Below are positions 15,773 through 23,627 of a DNA stretch of 64,000 nucleotides, piece by piece. Numbering within the stretch: the first letter of the stretch is position 1; every line of letters starts with the position of its first letter. Source of the DNA: Bin87 sp964502995 (lineage in GTDB: Bacteria; Chloroflexota; Dehalococcoidia; Lucifugimonadales; UBA3495); the NCBI GenBank assembly GCA_964502995.1, contig CAZCZB010000005.1:42229-106228 (forward strand), written 5' to 3'. Below the pieces are notes generated by a model. It was not told the DNA's origin, did not search any database, and saw only the letters and a program-made list of their open reading frames with translations. The translations under genes were made by a program, and so were the position numbers.

Positions 15773-18508
15773 TTACAGCAGCGTCCCCTGCTCGTTCATC
15801 GGCGTTTCCGGATCGTCGTCTTCATCCTCAACCGTGTCGTCAGACAGTTCCGCCTGATCCAACTCAGTTTCTTCATCCTCGTCGTACTGGCTATCGGCGA
15901 CAGCCGCCACCGCTTCGGCCTGTTCCAGCACGGAATTGGCGTCAGCCTCCGCGCCGTTCTGACGGGTGGGGTCGCCCTGGCTGTAATCGTTGGCGCGGAA
16001 ACAGTAGATGGACACCACGCTGTCGTCACCGCCGCGCTCGCGCCAGATGATGACGCCCTTGGTCTGGCGTGTGTTGACCACCTTGACCTCGGCCAGGTTT
16101 ATTCGCACCACCTGGCCCTGCGCCGAGATGATGAACACCTCGTGCCCTTCTTCCTCGTTCATTTCCGCTGAGTTGACAACCTTGGCGTCCACCACCGGGC
16201 CGGTGGGCTTGTCGCCCTGGTCAACGGCAAAGGTCTTGACGCCCATGCCTCCGCGGTTGGTCTCCCGATACACGGCCTCGCCCTTGCTGTTGTACAGGGG
16301 CGTGGCTTTGCCGTAGCCCTTTTCGCTCACCACCAGCAGGTACTCGTCCTCGGGGTTGTTGACCACGTCCATGGCCACCACCCGGTCGCGTCCGTTGAAT
16401 TCGTCCTTGAACTTCATGCCGATTACGCCCGTCGCATTGCGGTTCCGTTCCGGTATGCTGCTCACCGGGCACAGCAGGGCCTGACCCTGTTCGGTGACCA
16501 GTACGATGGAGGCATCGCTGGACACGGGACGCACCGCAATCATCTCGTCGCCGTCCTGTATCTTCATGGCGATCAGGCCGGATTTGCGCAGGTTTTTCAG
16601 CTGGCCGGGCCTCAGGGCATTCACGCGCCCGTTGCGCGTGGCAAAGATGTACAGGCTGTTGTATTCGTCCCTGCTGGCGGGCAACATGGTCTGCACCTGC
16701 TCACCCGGTTGCAGCGGAATCAGGTTCACCAGCAAGGTGCCCCGGGCCGTTCGCCCAGTGTCGTTGGGAGTTTCGTACACGTTGAGCGGATACACGCGCC
16801 CCTTGTTGGTGAAAAACAGCAGTTGGTCGTGGGTATTGACCACGGCGATCTGCATCACCGCGTCGTCGTCGCGGTTATTGGCGCCGCGCACGCCCTTGCC
16901 GCCGCGCTTCTGGGTGCGGTACGTGTTGATGGGCACGCGCTTGATGTAGCCTCGCTGGCTCAGGGAGACGACCACGTCCTCCTGAACGATGAACTGCTCG
17001 ATGGACTGCTCCTCCAACTCCTGCGCGATGATCTCGGTGCGACGCGCGTTGGCGTGCTTGCGCTTCACCTCGCGGGTTTCCCGCTTGATCTCGTTGCTAA
17101 TCTTCTGCGGGTTCTGGAGCAGGTCTTCCAGTTCGGCGATGGTCGCCAGCAGGTCGTTGTACTCCTCGTCCAGCCGCTGCCGTTCCAGCGCGGCCAGGCG
17201 ACGCAATTGCATATCCAGGATGGCCTGCGCCTGAATTTCGGTCAGGTCAAATTCCTGCACCAGGTTGTTGCGCGCCGTTTCCACGTCCTGGCTGTTGCGG
17301 ATGGTCTCGATGATGGCGTCGATGGCGTCCAGCGCCTTGAGCAGACCCTCCACGATGTGGGCGCGGTCGCGGGCGCGGCCCAGCTGGTACTCGGTGCGGC
17401 GCCGGATGACGTCCTCACGGTGCAGGACGAAGTAGCGAATCAGGTCCTTGAGCGACAGTTCCTGGGGCTGTCCGTCCACCAGCGCCAGCATGATGGCGTT
17501 GAAGGAAGAGCGCAGGGCCGTGCGCTTGTACAGGTTGTTGAGAATCACCGTGGCCTGCGCGTTCCGCGACAACTCGATAACCACTCGGATGCCCCGGCGG
17601 TCCGACTCGTCGCGGATTTCCGTGATGCCCACCAGAGTCTTGTCGCGCACCAGTCCGGCGATCTTTTCCACCAGGTTCGCCTTGTTGACCTGGAAAGGCA
17701 GTTCGCTGACGATGATACGCTGCCGGTTGTTGCGCATCTCCTCAATCTCGGTGACGGCCTCCATCACGACGCGGCCGCGCCCGGTGGCGTACATATCGCG
17801 GATGCCGGAGATGCCGCGGATGCGTCCGTGGGTGGGGAAATCCGGCCCCGGCACGATGGCCATCAGTTGGTCAACGTCGCAGTTGGGATGGTCAATGACG
17901 TGGCAAACGGCGTCGCAGATTTCGCCAAGGTTGTGCGGCGGCATGTTGGTTGCCATGCCCACCGCGATGCCGGACGAACCGTTGACCAGCAGGTTGGGCA
18001 TCCGGGCCGGCAGAACCTGGGGTTCCCGGATCGAGTCGTCGAAGTTGTCGGTGAAATCGACGGTCTGCTGGTCAATATCCGCCAGCATCTCGTCGGCGAT
18101 GGCGGTGAGGCGAGCCTCGGTGTAGCGCATGGCCGCCGGCGGGTCGCCGTCGATGCTGCCGAAGTTGCCCTGTCCGTCGATCAGAGGCGCGCGCATCGAG
18201 AACGGCTGCGCCATTCTCACCAGCGCGTCATACACGGAACCGTCGCCGTGGGGGTGGAACTTGCCCAGCACTTCGCCGACGATACGGGCGCTCTTGCGGT
18301 ACTGGCTGCCCGGGCGGATGCCCATGTCGTGCATGGCGTACAGGATCCGGCGCTGCACCGGCTTGAGTCCGTCGCGCGCGTCGGGCAGCGCGCGGGACAC
18401 GATGACCGACATCGCATAGGACAGATACGACTCGCGCATCTCGTCTTCGATGGGTCGGGGAGTGAAATCACCGCCGGTCTGTGGTGGGGGTGGGGGCGCT
18501 GTGGTCAT
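15773..18508 (-). CDS. gyrA: DNA gyrase subunit A
   Basis: A 911-residue type IIA topoisomerase subunit that cuts and rejoins DNA during negative supercoiling, working with GyrB (not in the window). The catalytic Tyr is Y129 in AAMRYTEARL. The GyrA box is present as a QKRGGKG-type sequence in the C-terminal propeller region, which supports gyrase rather than Topo IV. The acidic tail (DEDEETELDQAELSDD) is typical. The residue matching E. coli Ser83 is Gly90 (HGDGSVYD), while the Asp87 equivalent is kept. The start overlaps the stop of the upstream gene by 4 bp (18505-18508). Confidence 0.97.
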   Translation of the reverse strand: MTTAPPPPPQTGGDFTPRPIEDEMRESYLSYAMSVIVSRALPDARDGLKPVQRRILYAMHDMGIRPGSQYRKSARIVGEVLGKFHPHGDGSVYDALVRMAQPFSMRAPLIDGQGNFGSIDGDPPAAMRYTEARLTAIADEMLADIDQQTVDFTDNFDDSIREPQVLPARMPNLLVNGSSGIAVGMATNMPPHNLGEICDAVCHVIDHPNCDVDQLMAIVPGPDFPTHGRIRGISGIRDMYATGRGRVVMEAVTEIEEMRNNRQRIIVSELPFQVNKANLVEKIAGLVRDKTLVGITEIRDESDRRGIRVVIELSRNAQATVILNNLYKRTALRSSFNAIMLALVDGQPQELSLKDLIRYFVLHREDVIRRRTEYQLGRARDRAHIVEGLLKALDAIDAIIETIRNSQDVETARNNLVQEFDLTEIQAQAILDMQLRRLAALERQRLDEEYNDLLATIAELEDLLQNPQKISNEIKRETREVKRKHANARRTEIIAQELEEQSIEQFIVQEDVVVSLSQRGYIKRVPINTYRTQKRGGKGVRGANNRDDDAVMQIAVVNTHDQLLFFTNKGRVYPLNVYETPNDTGRTARGTLLVNLIPLQPGEQVQTMLPASRDEYNSLYIFATRNGRVNALRPGQLKNLRKSGLIAMKIQDGDEMIAVRPVSSDASIVLVTEQGQALLCPVSSIPERNRNATGVIGMKFKDEFNGRDRVVAMDVVNNPEDEYLLVVSEKGYGKATPLYNSKGEAVYRETNRGGMGVKTFAVDQGDKPTGPVVDAKVVNSAEMNEEEGHEVFIISAQGQVVRINLAEVKVVNTRQTKGVIIWRERGGDDSVVSIYCFRANDYSQGDPTRQNGAEADANSVLEQAEAVAAVADSQYDEDEETELDQAELSDDTVEDEDDDPETPMNEQGTLL

Positions 18509-19173
18509 GGTTGGCTATCTCCTGTGGCGGTGAAATCTTCGGCCCGCTCCACCAATCCCAGAAAGAGGTTGTTGAAACTGGCCGGCACTTCGTCGGCGCG
18601 CTCGGGCAAAAACTGGACTGCGATCACCCAGCTGTGTTCCTTGCTCTCCAGACCTTCAATTACACCATCGTCAAGCTGGTAGGCGATGGACATGAGCCGT
18701 TGGGCGCGTTGGGATTCCTTCAGGGCCAGGCGGCGGTTCCACGCGCCGTTGTTGACTCGGAACATTCCGGCGCTGCCCACGATGGCAGCCATTTTGGATC
18801 CCGGCGAAAGGTATATCTGACGTCGGGCCGGCCGGCCCGACGCATCATCGTATTCTTCGTTGTATGGCGATTCCGAGGCGGCAGGTCGTCCGCCGCCGAA
18901 ACCGGAGTTGAGGAGGTACATGCCCCGCCCGGTCAGCAGGGTTGGCATATCCGCGGCCATGGCCGCTTCGAGCAACGCCAACGCGCCGTCGCTGGGGCCG
19001 TCGGCGTCGAATCCGGTGTCGGGGACAAGGAGGCCGCCGGCTCCCGACAGTTCATCAGGGCCCGACGTTGGGGTAACTACACTTACTCGACCGCCGGCCG
19101 CCTCAACCGCGCGGATGCCTGGATCTGGATGGTGGCCGTTGCGGTGAGTGGCCAGTATGGCAATGGTCGGCAA
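18505..19173 (-). CDS. Class I glutamine amidotransferase-like pseudoenzyme (peptidase C26-like)
   Basis: A 222-residue protein with the layout of gamma-glutamyl-GABA hydrolase/C26 GATase1 domains: YLSPGSKMAAIVG, VNNGAWNRRL, DDGVIEGLES and WVIAVQFLPE match the usual LxPGS, VNSxHHQA, DDGxIEAxE and GVQWHPE order. The nucleophile elbow, normally GxCRGxQ, reads LLTGRGMYLLN without Cys, and the HPE His is Leu. It is therefore likely inactive as a glutaminase. It overlaps gyrA by ATGA, so gyrA translation may be coupled to it. A binding or regulatory role is speculation. Confidence 0.65.
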   Translation of the reverse strand: MPTIAILATHRNGHHPDPGIRAVEAAGGRVSVVTPTSGPDELSGAGGLLVPDTGFDADGPSDGALALLEAAMAADMPTLLTGRGMYLLNSGFGGGRPAASESPYNEEYDDASGRPARRQIYLSPGSKMAAIVGSAGMFRVNNGAWNRRLALKESQRAQRLMSIAYQLDDGVIEGLESKEHSWVIAVQFLPERADEVPASFNNLFLGLVERAEDFTATGDSQP

Positions 19174-19315
19174 AACAACTTCAGAGACTTGAAAATAGTA
19201 TTTGTATTATACTAAAAATTGTCACATTATGCCAATTGTTTCGTGTGCAAACTTTCGTCGTCTTTCATTGATCATCAGCCCCATGATACTCTGTCAACGG
19301 CCGAATGGAGGCCAA

Positions 19316-19672
19316 ATGGCGATGACTACCGGCAGTACCCCGGCTTCACAGCAAGTCGCTAATTCAGTGGAGGACGAGGGGACCTTCCAGGTTCTCGTCT
19401 CGTACTATGACGGTGAAGATTTCAACGGCGACTGGCGCTGGGGAGCCGACTGTCCGGCAGTGGGCTGCGCTACCGATGGCCGAACTCGCGAGGAAGCGCT
19501 GGAGATGATCAAAGACGCAATTCAGTGCCACTTATCGGAATACCCTCCGGGCCAATTTCCGTTGCGTTCCGGCGACGCTGTGGCTGAAGCTTGCGCCGAG
19601 TACCAAGCCGAAGGGTGGGGAGAGTACGCGTTGGATTGGGTATCAATTTCCGGCCCCAACCCGTATCGTTAG
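19316..19672 (+). CDS. HicB-like protein (orphan)
   Basis: A 118-residue protein. The segment DWRWGADCPAVGCATDGRTREEALEMIKDAIQ has the strand-strand-helix pattern of the HicB partial RNase-H-like fold (UPF0150). ATG at 19316 is chosen because GGAGG lies 4-8 bp upstream; an ATG at 19322 is also possible. No HicA-type gene is adjacent, so it is probably not part of a complete toxin-antitoxin pair. An AT-rich stretch with TATACT (19208-19213) upstream could hold the promoter. Confidence 0.65.
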   Translation: MAMTTGSTPASQQVANSVEDEGTFQVLVSYYDGEDFNGDWRWGADCPAVGCATDGRTREEALEMIKDAIQCHLSEYPPGQFPLRSGDAVAEACAEYQAEGWGEYALDWVSISGPNPYR

Positions 19673-19963
19673 ATTTCAGGGCGTGTCGATAGCGAATGCC
19701 GAGACAACCTAACCGGGCTGACCGGTGCGCGCTTGGGTTGCGGCTGGGTTTGTGTTCGTTCCCGGTAGCGGCCGCGGCGGCCACGACAAGTGGCGGAATA
19801 GTCCATACGTCGTTTCGGTGCCGCGCCATAGCAGCGACATTCGCCCTGGGACGTTCGCCAGTATCCGTCGGCAGGCCGGCGTTTGGTCAACTGCCAAGTT
19901 CTGGTAGTACGCAGACGGGATGCGCAGGCCCGAACCGGACTGAGCGAAATGACTGTTCTCCGC

Positions 19964-21295
19964 TCATAGTCCATGGGTTGTAACCCCATCCTCCTCCACC
20001 ATTCGCGCCACCTGCCGGCCCATTCGCACCGAGTAGTTGGTTCCCCTGTCTTCCGGGTAGATCTGCGTGGTGTTCGCCAGGTACAGCGACTTGATTGGCG
20101 TTCGGTGGTCAGGAATCCGCTGACCGTAGTTGACCCCGATGATGGGCTGCGCGCCGTCCACCCGGTGGTGATGGTATTCCACGATCCAGTCGCGTGAGAA
20201 TTCGGGATTCAACTGTCTCAGGTGGGGCAGGAACTCCTCAAGCAGATCCGCCGGTTCCTTGCGGTAAAGCTCGCTGTTGCGGTCGGGGTAGTTGGTGAAA
20301 TAGACGATGTGGTTCCCGCCATAAAGTTCCTTGTCGATCATGTTGGTATGCTCGATCACCCCCACGAACGGCAGCGAGCGGTCTGCGACGTTCAACCAAT
20401 ACTTGGACGTGAGGGGCCGGTCCAGCACCAGGATCATCAACACGGCGGACAGATACTCCGCCGATTCCAGCACGCTGCGGTAGTCGGCCGGCAACTCCGG
20501 CGCCAGGCGCGTGAACACGTAGGACGGCGTCGTGGCGATCACCGCGTCGTACTCGTGGTCCCGCTCGTCTCCGCCGTGGGGCGCGGCGGTGAACCCGGTG
20601 GCCCTGCCTTGCTCAACGTTGATGCGACGCACGCCAACGCCCGTGTGAACCCGACCGCCCTGCTGTTCCACGCGCTCGCCGCACACGTCGAACACCGTGC
20701 CGAAACTGCACATCGGGTAACCCAGCCGTTCCTTCTGCATCCGCTTCCGCGACGCCACCCGCAGGTAAATCTTGCCCCAGAGCCACGTCATGCTCACCTT
20801 GTCATAGTGGTCTCCGAACTTGCCCCGCAGCATCGGCTCCCAGATCACGCGATAGGCCGCGTCGCCCATGTGCTTGCGGGTCCATTCCGCCGCGGTGACG
20901 TTTTCGTATTTGCGCCAGTTGCTCGTCTTTTGCAGCAGGAAAGTCCAGAGACCCAGACGGATGCGCTGTGTGAAAGGCAGCGGGGTGAATCGCAGCAGGT
21001 CCATGGGCGTCGCAAAGTCCCAGATGCGCCCGCCGTGGAAGAAGCCGACCCTGGACTCCAGCCATTGCATGGAATCGCCCAGGCCCAATTCTTCGATGAG
21101 TTCCACCATGTCGGTATCGCTCACGAACAGATGATGATAGCCGCGCTCAAGCTGCCCGCCGCCGACATCGAAGGTGGACGCCTGGCCTCCGAGAAACGGC
21201 GCCGCCTCAAATACCTCGGCGAAATGGCCCCGCTTGGTCAACTCGTAGGCGGCAGCCAGGCCGGCCGCTCCGCCGCCAATTATCCCTACGCGCAT
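19964..21295 (-). CDS. FAD-dependent amine oxidase/protoporphyrinogen-oxidase-like protein
   Basis: A 443-residue flavoprotein. The dinucleotide-binding motif GIIGGGAAGLAAAYEL is at residues 4-19, followed by EVFEAAPFLGGQAST typical of the amine-oxidase/HemY/phytoene-desaturase superfamily. The C-terminal FAD motif appears near IKSLYLANTTQIYPEDRGTNYSV. Chloroflexota homologues often sit with polysaccharide or lipid-flippase genes; here the gene starts 4 bp downstream of a flippase-like membrane protein gene, so the two are likely co-translated. Substrate not determined. Confidence 0.85.
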   Translation of the reverse strand: MRVGIIGGGAAGLAAAYELTKRGHFAEVFEAAPFLGGQASTFDVGGGQLERGYHHLFVSDTDMVELIEELGLGDSMQWLESRVGFFHGGRIWDFATPMDLLRFTPLPFTQRIRLGLWTFLLQKTSNWRKYENVTAAEWTRKHMGDAAYRVIWEPMLRGKFGDHYDKVSMTWLWGKIYLRVASRKRMQKERLGYPMCSFGTVFDVCGERVEQQGGRVHTGVGVRRINVEQGRATGFTAAPHGGDERDHEYDAVIATTPSYVFTRLAPELPADYRSVLESAEYLSAVLMILVLDRPLTSKYWLNVADRSLPFVGVIEHTNMIDKELYGGNHIVYFTNYPDRNSELYRKEPADLLEEFLPHLRQLNPEFSRDWIVEYHHHRVDGAQPIIGVNYGQRIPDHRTPIKSLYLANTTQIYPEDRGTNYSVRMGRQVARMVEEDGVTTHGL

Positions 21296-21298
21296 GGG

Positions 21299-22417
21299 TC
21301 AGTCATCCTCCACAGCGCGCACGCTGCCAACTTTAGGCGTGGGTTTGTCGTTTGGGTCGTTTGGCTGCGCATCCGAATCCGGTATGGTGGCGAGGCCGCG
21401 CAACGACACGTTGTGCCAGAGCAGCAGCCCGAGTCCGGCCAGGTTCACCGGCAGCCACAGCGCCAGCAGGTGTACCGCCACCGAGTAAGATGCCGCCGTC
21501 GCCGCGCCCACCGCCAGCCCGACGAGCGTTTGCTGAGCCACAACCTCAAAGGCTCCGATGCCGCCGATGGATGCGGGTATCGCTGTGACCAGGTTGGAGG
21601 TCACGGTCACCAGCAGGACCGCCAGCGCCAGGAACCAGAAGGACGCGAAGTAGGCGTCCAGGTTGAACGAGTACGCCACGATGAGATATACGCCCGCCTC
21701 TGCTACCCAGATCGGCAGCGACGCAACGAACAGCATGACGTGCTTGCGCGGTGAGTTCAGCGCGGCCAATCCCTCAACGAACCCGACGATCAGGTCTGAC
21801 GCCAATGGTCGGAATCTGGCCGGCAGTATCGCGGTGAGTTTGATCAGCCAGTTGACCGTTCGTGAACTGCACGCCAGCGCGGTCAGAATCACCAGCGCAG
21901 TTGCGAAGCTGATCAGCACTCCCACCATCAACACGATGGCGGTGGACTGATAGGCAAGGCTCGCCTCGCTGAACAGGCCGGCGGCCAGCAGGATAGGCGC
22001 GGCGAAGGCGCCCAACGCCAGCAGCGTCATGCCGTCATAGAGTCGTTCTACGCTCAGGGTCGCGATTGACGCCGGCACGCTGACCTCACGCTCTCGCTGC
22101 GACAGGTACACCGCGCGCACCAACTCGCCGATACGCGCCGGCAGCACGTTGTTGGCCATGTATCCGATGATGATGACCGGATACAGCCGTTTCGCGGGTA
22201 TCCTGGCGATGGGCGAAAGCAGATACTGCCACCGCAGCGCGCGGAACCATTGGCCGATGAAATACAGCACGATGGCCGGAGCGAGATACAGGTAGTTGGC
22301 CGTGCGGAGGGCGTGCCAAAGCTCCTCCGTGTCCACAAACCACACCAATAAGGCCAGCGTGACCACGCTGACCAGCACCCCAGCCCAGAACCGCCAGTTG
22401 CCCAGAAAATAGCTCAT
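21299..22417 (-). CDS. Lysylphosphatidylglycerol-synthase-TM / flippase-like domain membrane protein
   Basis: A 372-residue polytopic protein (UPF0104/LPG_synthase_TM) with about eight membrane helices. Typical features are WRALRWQYLLSP in the first loop, NNVLPARIGELVRAVYLS, ERLYDG and the GGIGAFE segment near the C terminus. The family includes the membrane part of MprF and flippase-like proteins used for lipid or glycan transport. No soluble transferase domain is fused. First gene of a pair with the FAD oxidoreductase. Confidence 0.88.
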   Translation of the reverse strand: MSYFLGNWRFWAGVLVSVVTLALLVWFVDTEELWHALRTANYLYLAPAIVLYFIGQWFRALRWQYLLSPIARIPAKRLYPVIIIGYMANNVLPARIGELVRAVYLSQREREVSVPASIATLSVERLYDGMTLLALGAFAAPILLAAGLFSEASLAYQSTAIVLMVGVLISFATALVILTALACSSRTVNWLIKLTAILPARFRPLASDLIVGFVEGLAALNSPRKHVMLFVASLPIWVAEAGVYLIVAYSFNLDAYFASFWFLALAVLLVTVTSNLVTAIPASIGGIGAFEVVAQQTLVGLAVGAATAASYSVAVHLLALWLPVNLAGLGLLLWHNVSLRGLATIPDSDAQPNDPNDKPTPKVGSVRAVEDD

Positions 22418-22501
22418 GCGCGACGGTTTCGCCCGATGATGCGGTCGGTGCGTCCCATCACGTCAATGGCCGGCGACTGCGCAGAGCATGTATCACGTCG
22501 G

Positions 22502-23038
22502 TCACGCATCGACGCTGCCGTTGGCGGGGGCGTCGTGGGTGTTGGAGAAACCCACCAGCGACGAATCGCCCACTTCCAGCGTCTGCCGGCCCGTGAGCGT
22601 GCGGACGCGCCATAGGGCCTCTTCCCGAATGACGTAGGCACGCGGCGATTCCTCCAAAGCAACCTCAAGCCTGGGCAATACGTTCGCCACCTCAGCTATG
22701 ATTTCGGTGATTTCCGGTGGGCTCATCTCGTTGTCGTAGAAATTGCGATGCCCGTTGTCCGCTGCAATGTATGCGCTGGCAACCGCAATTTCGCTGTATT
22801 CCGCGTCCAGTTGTCTGGCGATGTGCCCGACGGTGCGGTGGCTGCCGAGGTTCATCCAGCCCCGCTGCTGGCCGTGAGCCTTTAGCATCTGGGCCAACGC
22901 GCCCCAGACCTTTTCGGTGGCCTGCAGACGGTCGCCGTTGTCCAGTTCCTCGCGCGCCTGCTGAATCAGACGCCGGCTGATCTGCACGCGGTCGTCCACC
23001 GAGGCTTCTCCGGGTTCGGGTAGGGTTGTCGTGGTCAT
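22502..23038 (-). CDS. PaREP1/HEPN-like protein, copy 2
   Basis: 178 residues. The central part ISRRLIQQAREELDNGD, KVWGALAQMLKAHG and DNGHRNFYDNEM resembles PaREP1-family proteins, a HEPN-like helical-bundle group with the pattern of a helix, GDxxQAxEKxWGAxxQ, and a late HxNFY. It is a paralogue of the protein encoded immediately upstream. N- and C-terminal parts are nearly identical between copies, while the middle (about residues 75-150) has diverged. Function unknown; HEPN relatives include RNases and toxin partners. Confidence 0.7.
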   Translation of the reverse strand: MTTTTLPEPGEASVDDRVQISRRLIQQAREELDNGDRLQATEKVWGALAQMLKAHGQQRGWMNLGSHRTVGHIARQLDAEYSEIAVASAYIAADNGHRNFYDNEMSPPEITEIIAEVANVLPRLEVALEESPRAYVIREEALWRVRTLTGRQTLEVGDSSLVGFSNTHDAPANGSVDA

Positions 23039-23062
23039 GGTAAGTTGTTCCGCGCGCGATGT

Positions 23063-23605
23063 TCACGCATCGACGCTGCCGTTGGCCGGCGCATCGTGGG
23101 TGTTTGAGAATCCCACCGGCGATGAATCTCCCACTTCCAGCGTCTGCCTACCCGTGAGCGTTCGGACGCGCCACCGCTGGTCAACATCGGCGATGGTGAA
23201 GGGCCGGGGCGGTTGCCTTAACGCAAGTTCGAGTCGAGGCAATACGTCGCCCACCACGCTCAAAATCCCTTCGATTTCCGGTGGGCTCATTTCATTGTCG
23301 TAAAAGTTCCTATGGCCGTTGTCAGCTGCGATATAAGCCCTGACCACGGAAATTTCGTCATACTCGATGTCGAGATGCTGGGCAATGTGCCCGACGGTGC
23401 GGTGGCTGCCGAGGTTCATCCACCCCCGCTGCTGGCCGTGGGCCTTTAGCATCTGGGCCAACGCGCCCCACACCTTTTCGGTGGCCTGCAGACGGTCGCC
23501 GTTGTCCAGTTCCTCGCGCGCCTGCTGAATCAGACGCCGGCTGATCTGCACGCGGTCGTCCACCGAGGCCTCTCCGGGTTCGGGCAATGTCAGGGCAGTG
23601 GTCAA
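23063..23605 (-). CDS. PaREP1/HEPN-like protein, copy 1
   Basis: 180 residues, tandem paralogue of the next gene. It shares the EARSVDD-type N terminus, QATEKVWGALAQML and the C-terminal RTLTGRQTLEVGDSS and THDAPANGSVDA segments. The apparent start is TTG at 23605, aligned with the ATG of the other copy. It sits 24 bp upstream of copy 2, so both are probably co-transcribed. The middle differs (for example IEYDEISVVRAY versus AEYSEIAVASAY), suggesting functional divergence or gene conversion at the ends. Confidence 0.7.
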   Translation of the reverse strand: MTTALTLPEPGEASVDDRVQISRRLIQQAREELDNGDRLQATEKVWGALAQMLKAHGQQRGWMNLGSHRTVGHIAQHLDIEYDEISVVRAYIAADNGHRNFYDNEMSPPEIEGILSVVGDVLPRLELALRQPPRPFTIADVDQRWRVRTLTGRQTLEVGDSSPVGFSNTHDAPANGSVDA

Positions 23606-23627
23606 TGCACTATCTTCAAAATCGTCA

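Noticed and set aside
16709..18682. Plus-strand open frame of 657 codons
   Set aside because: Antisense to gyrA; shadow frame.
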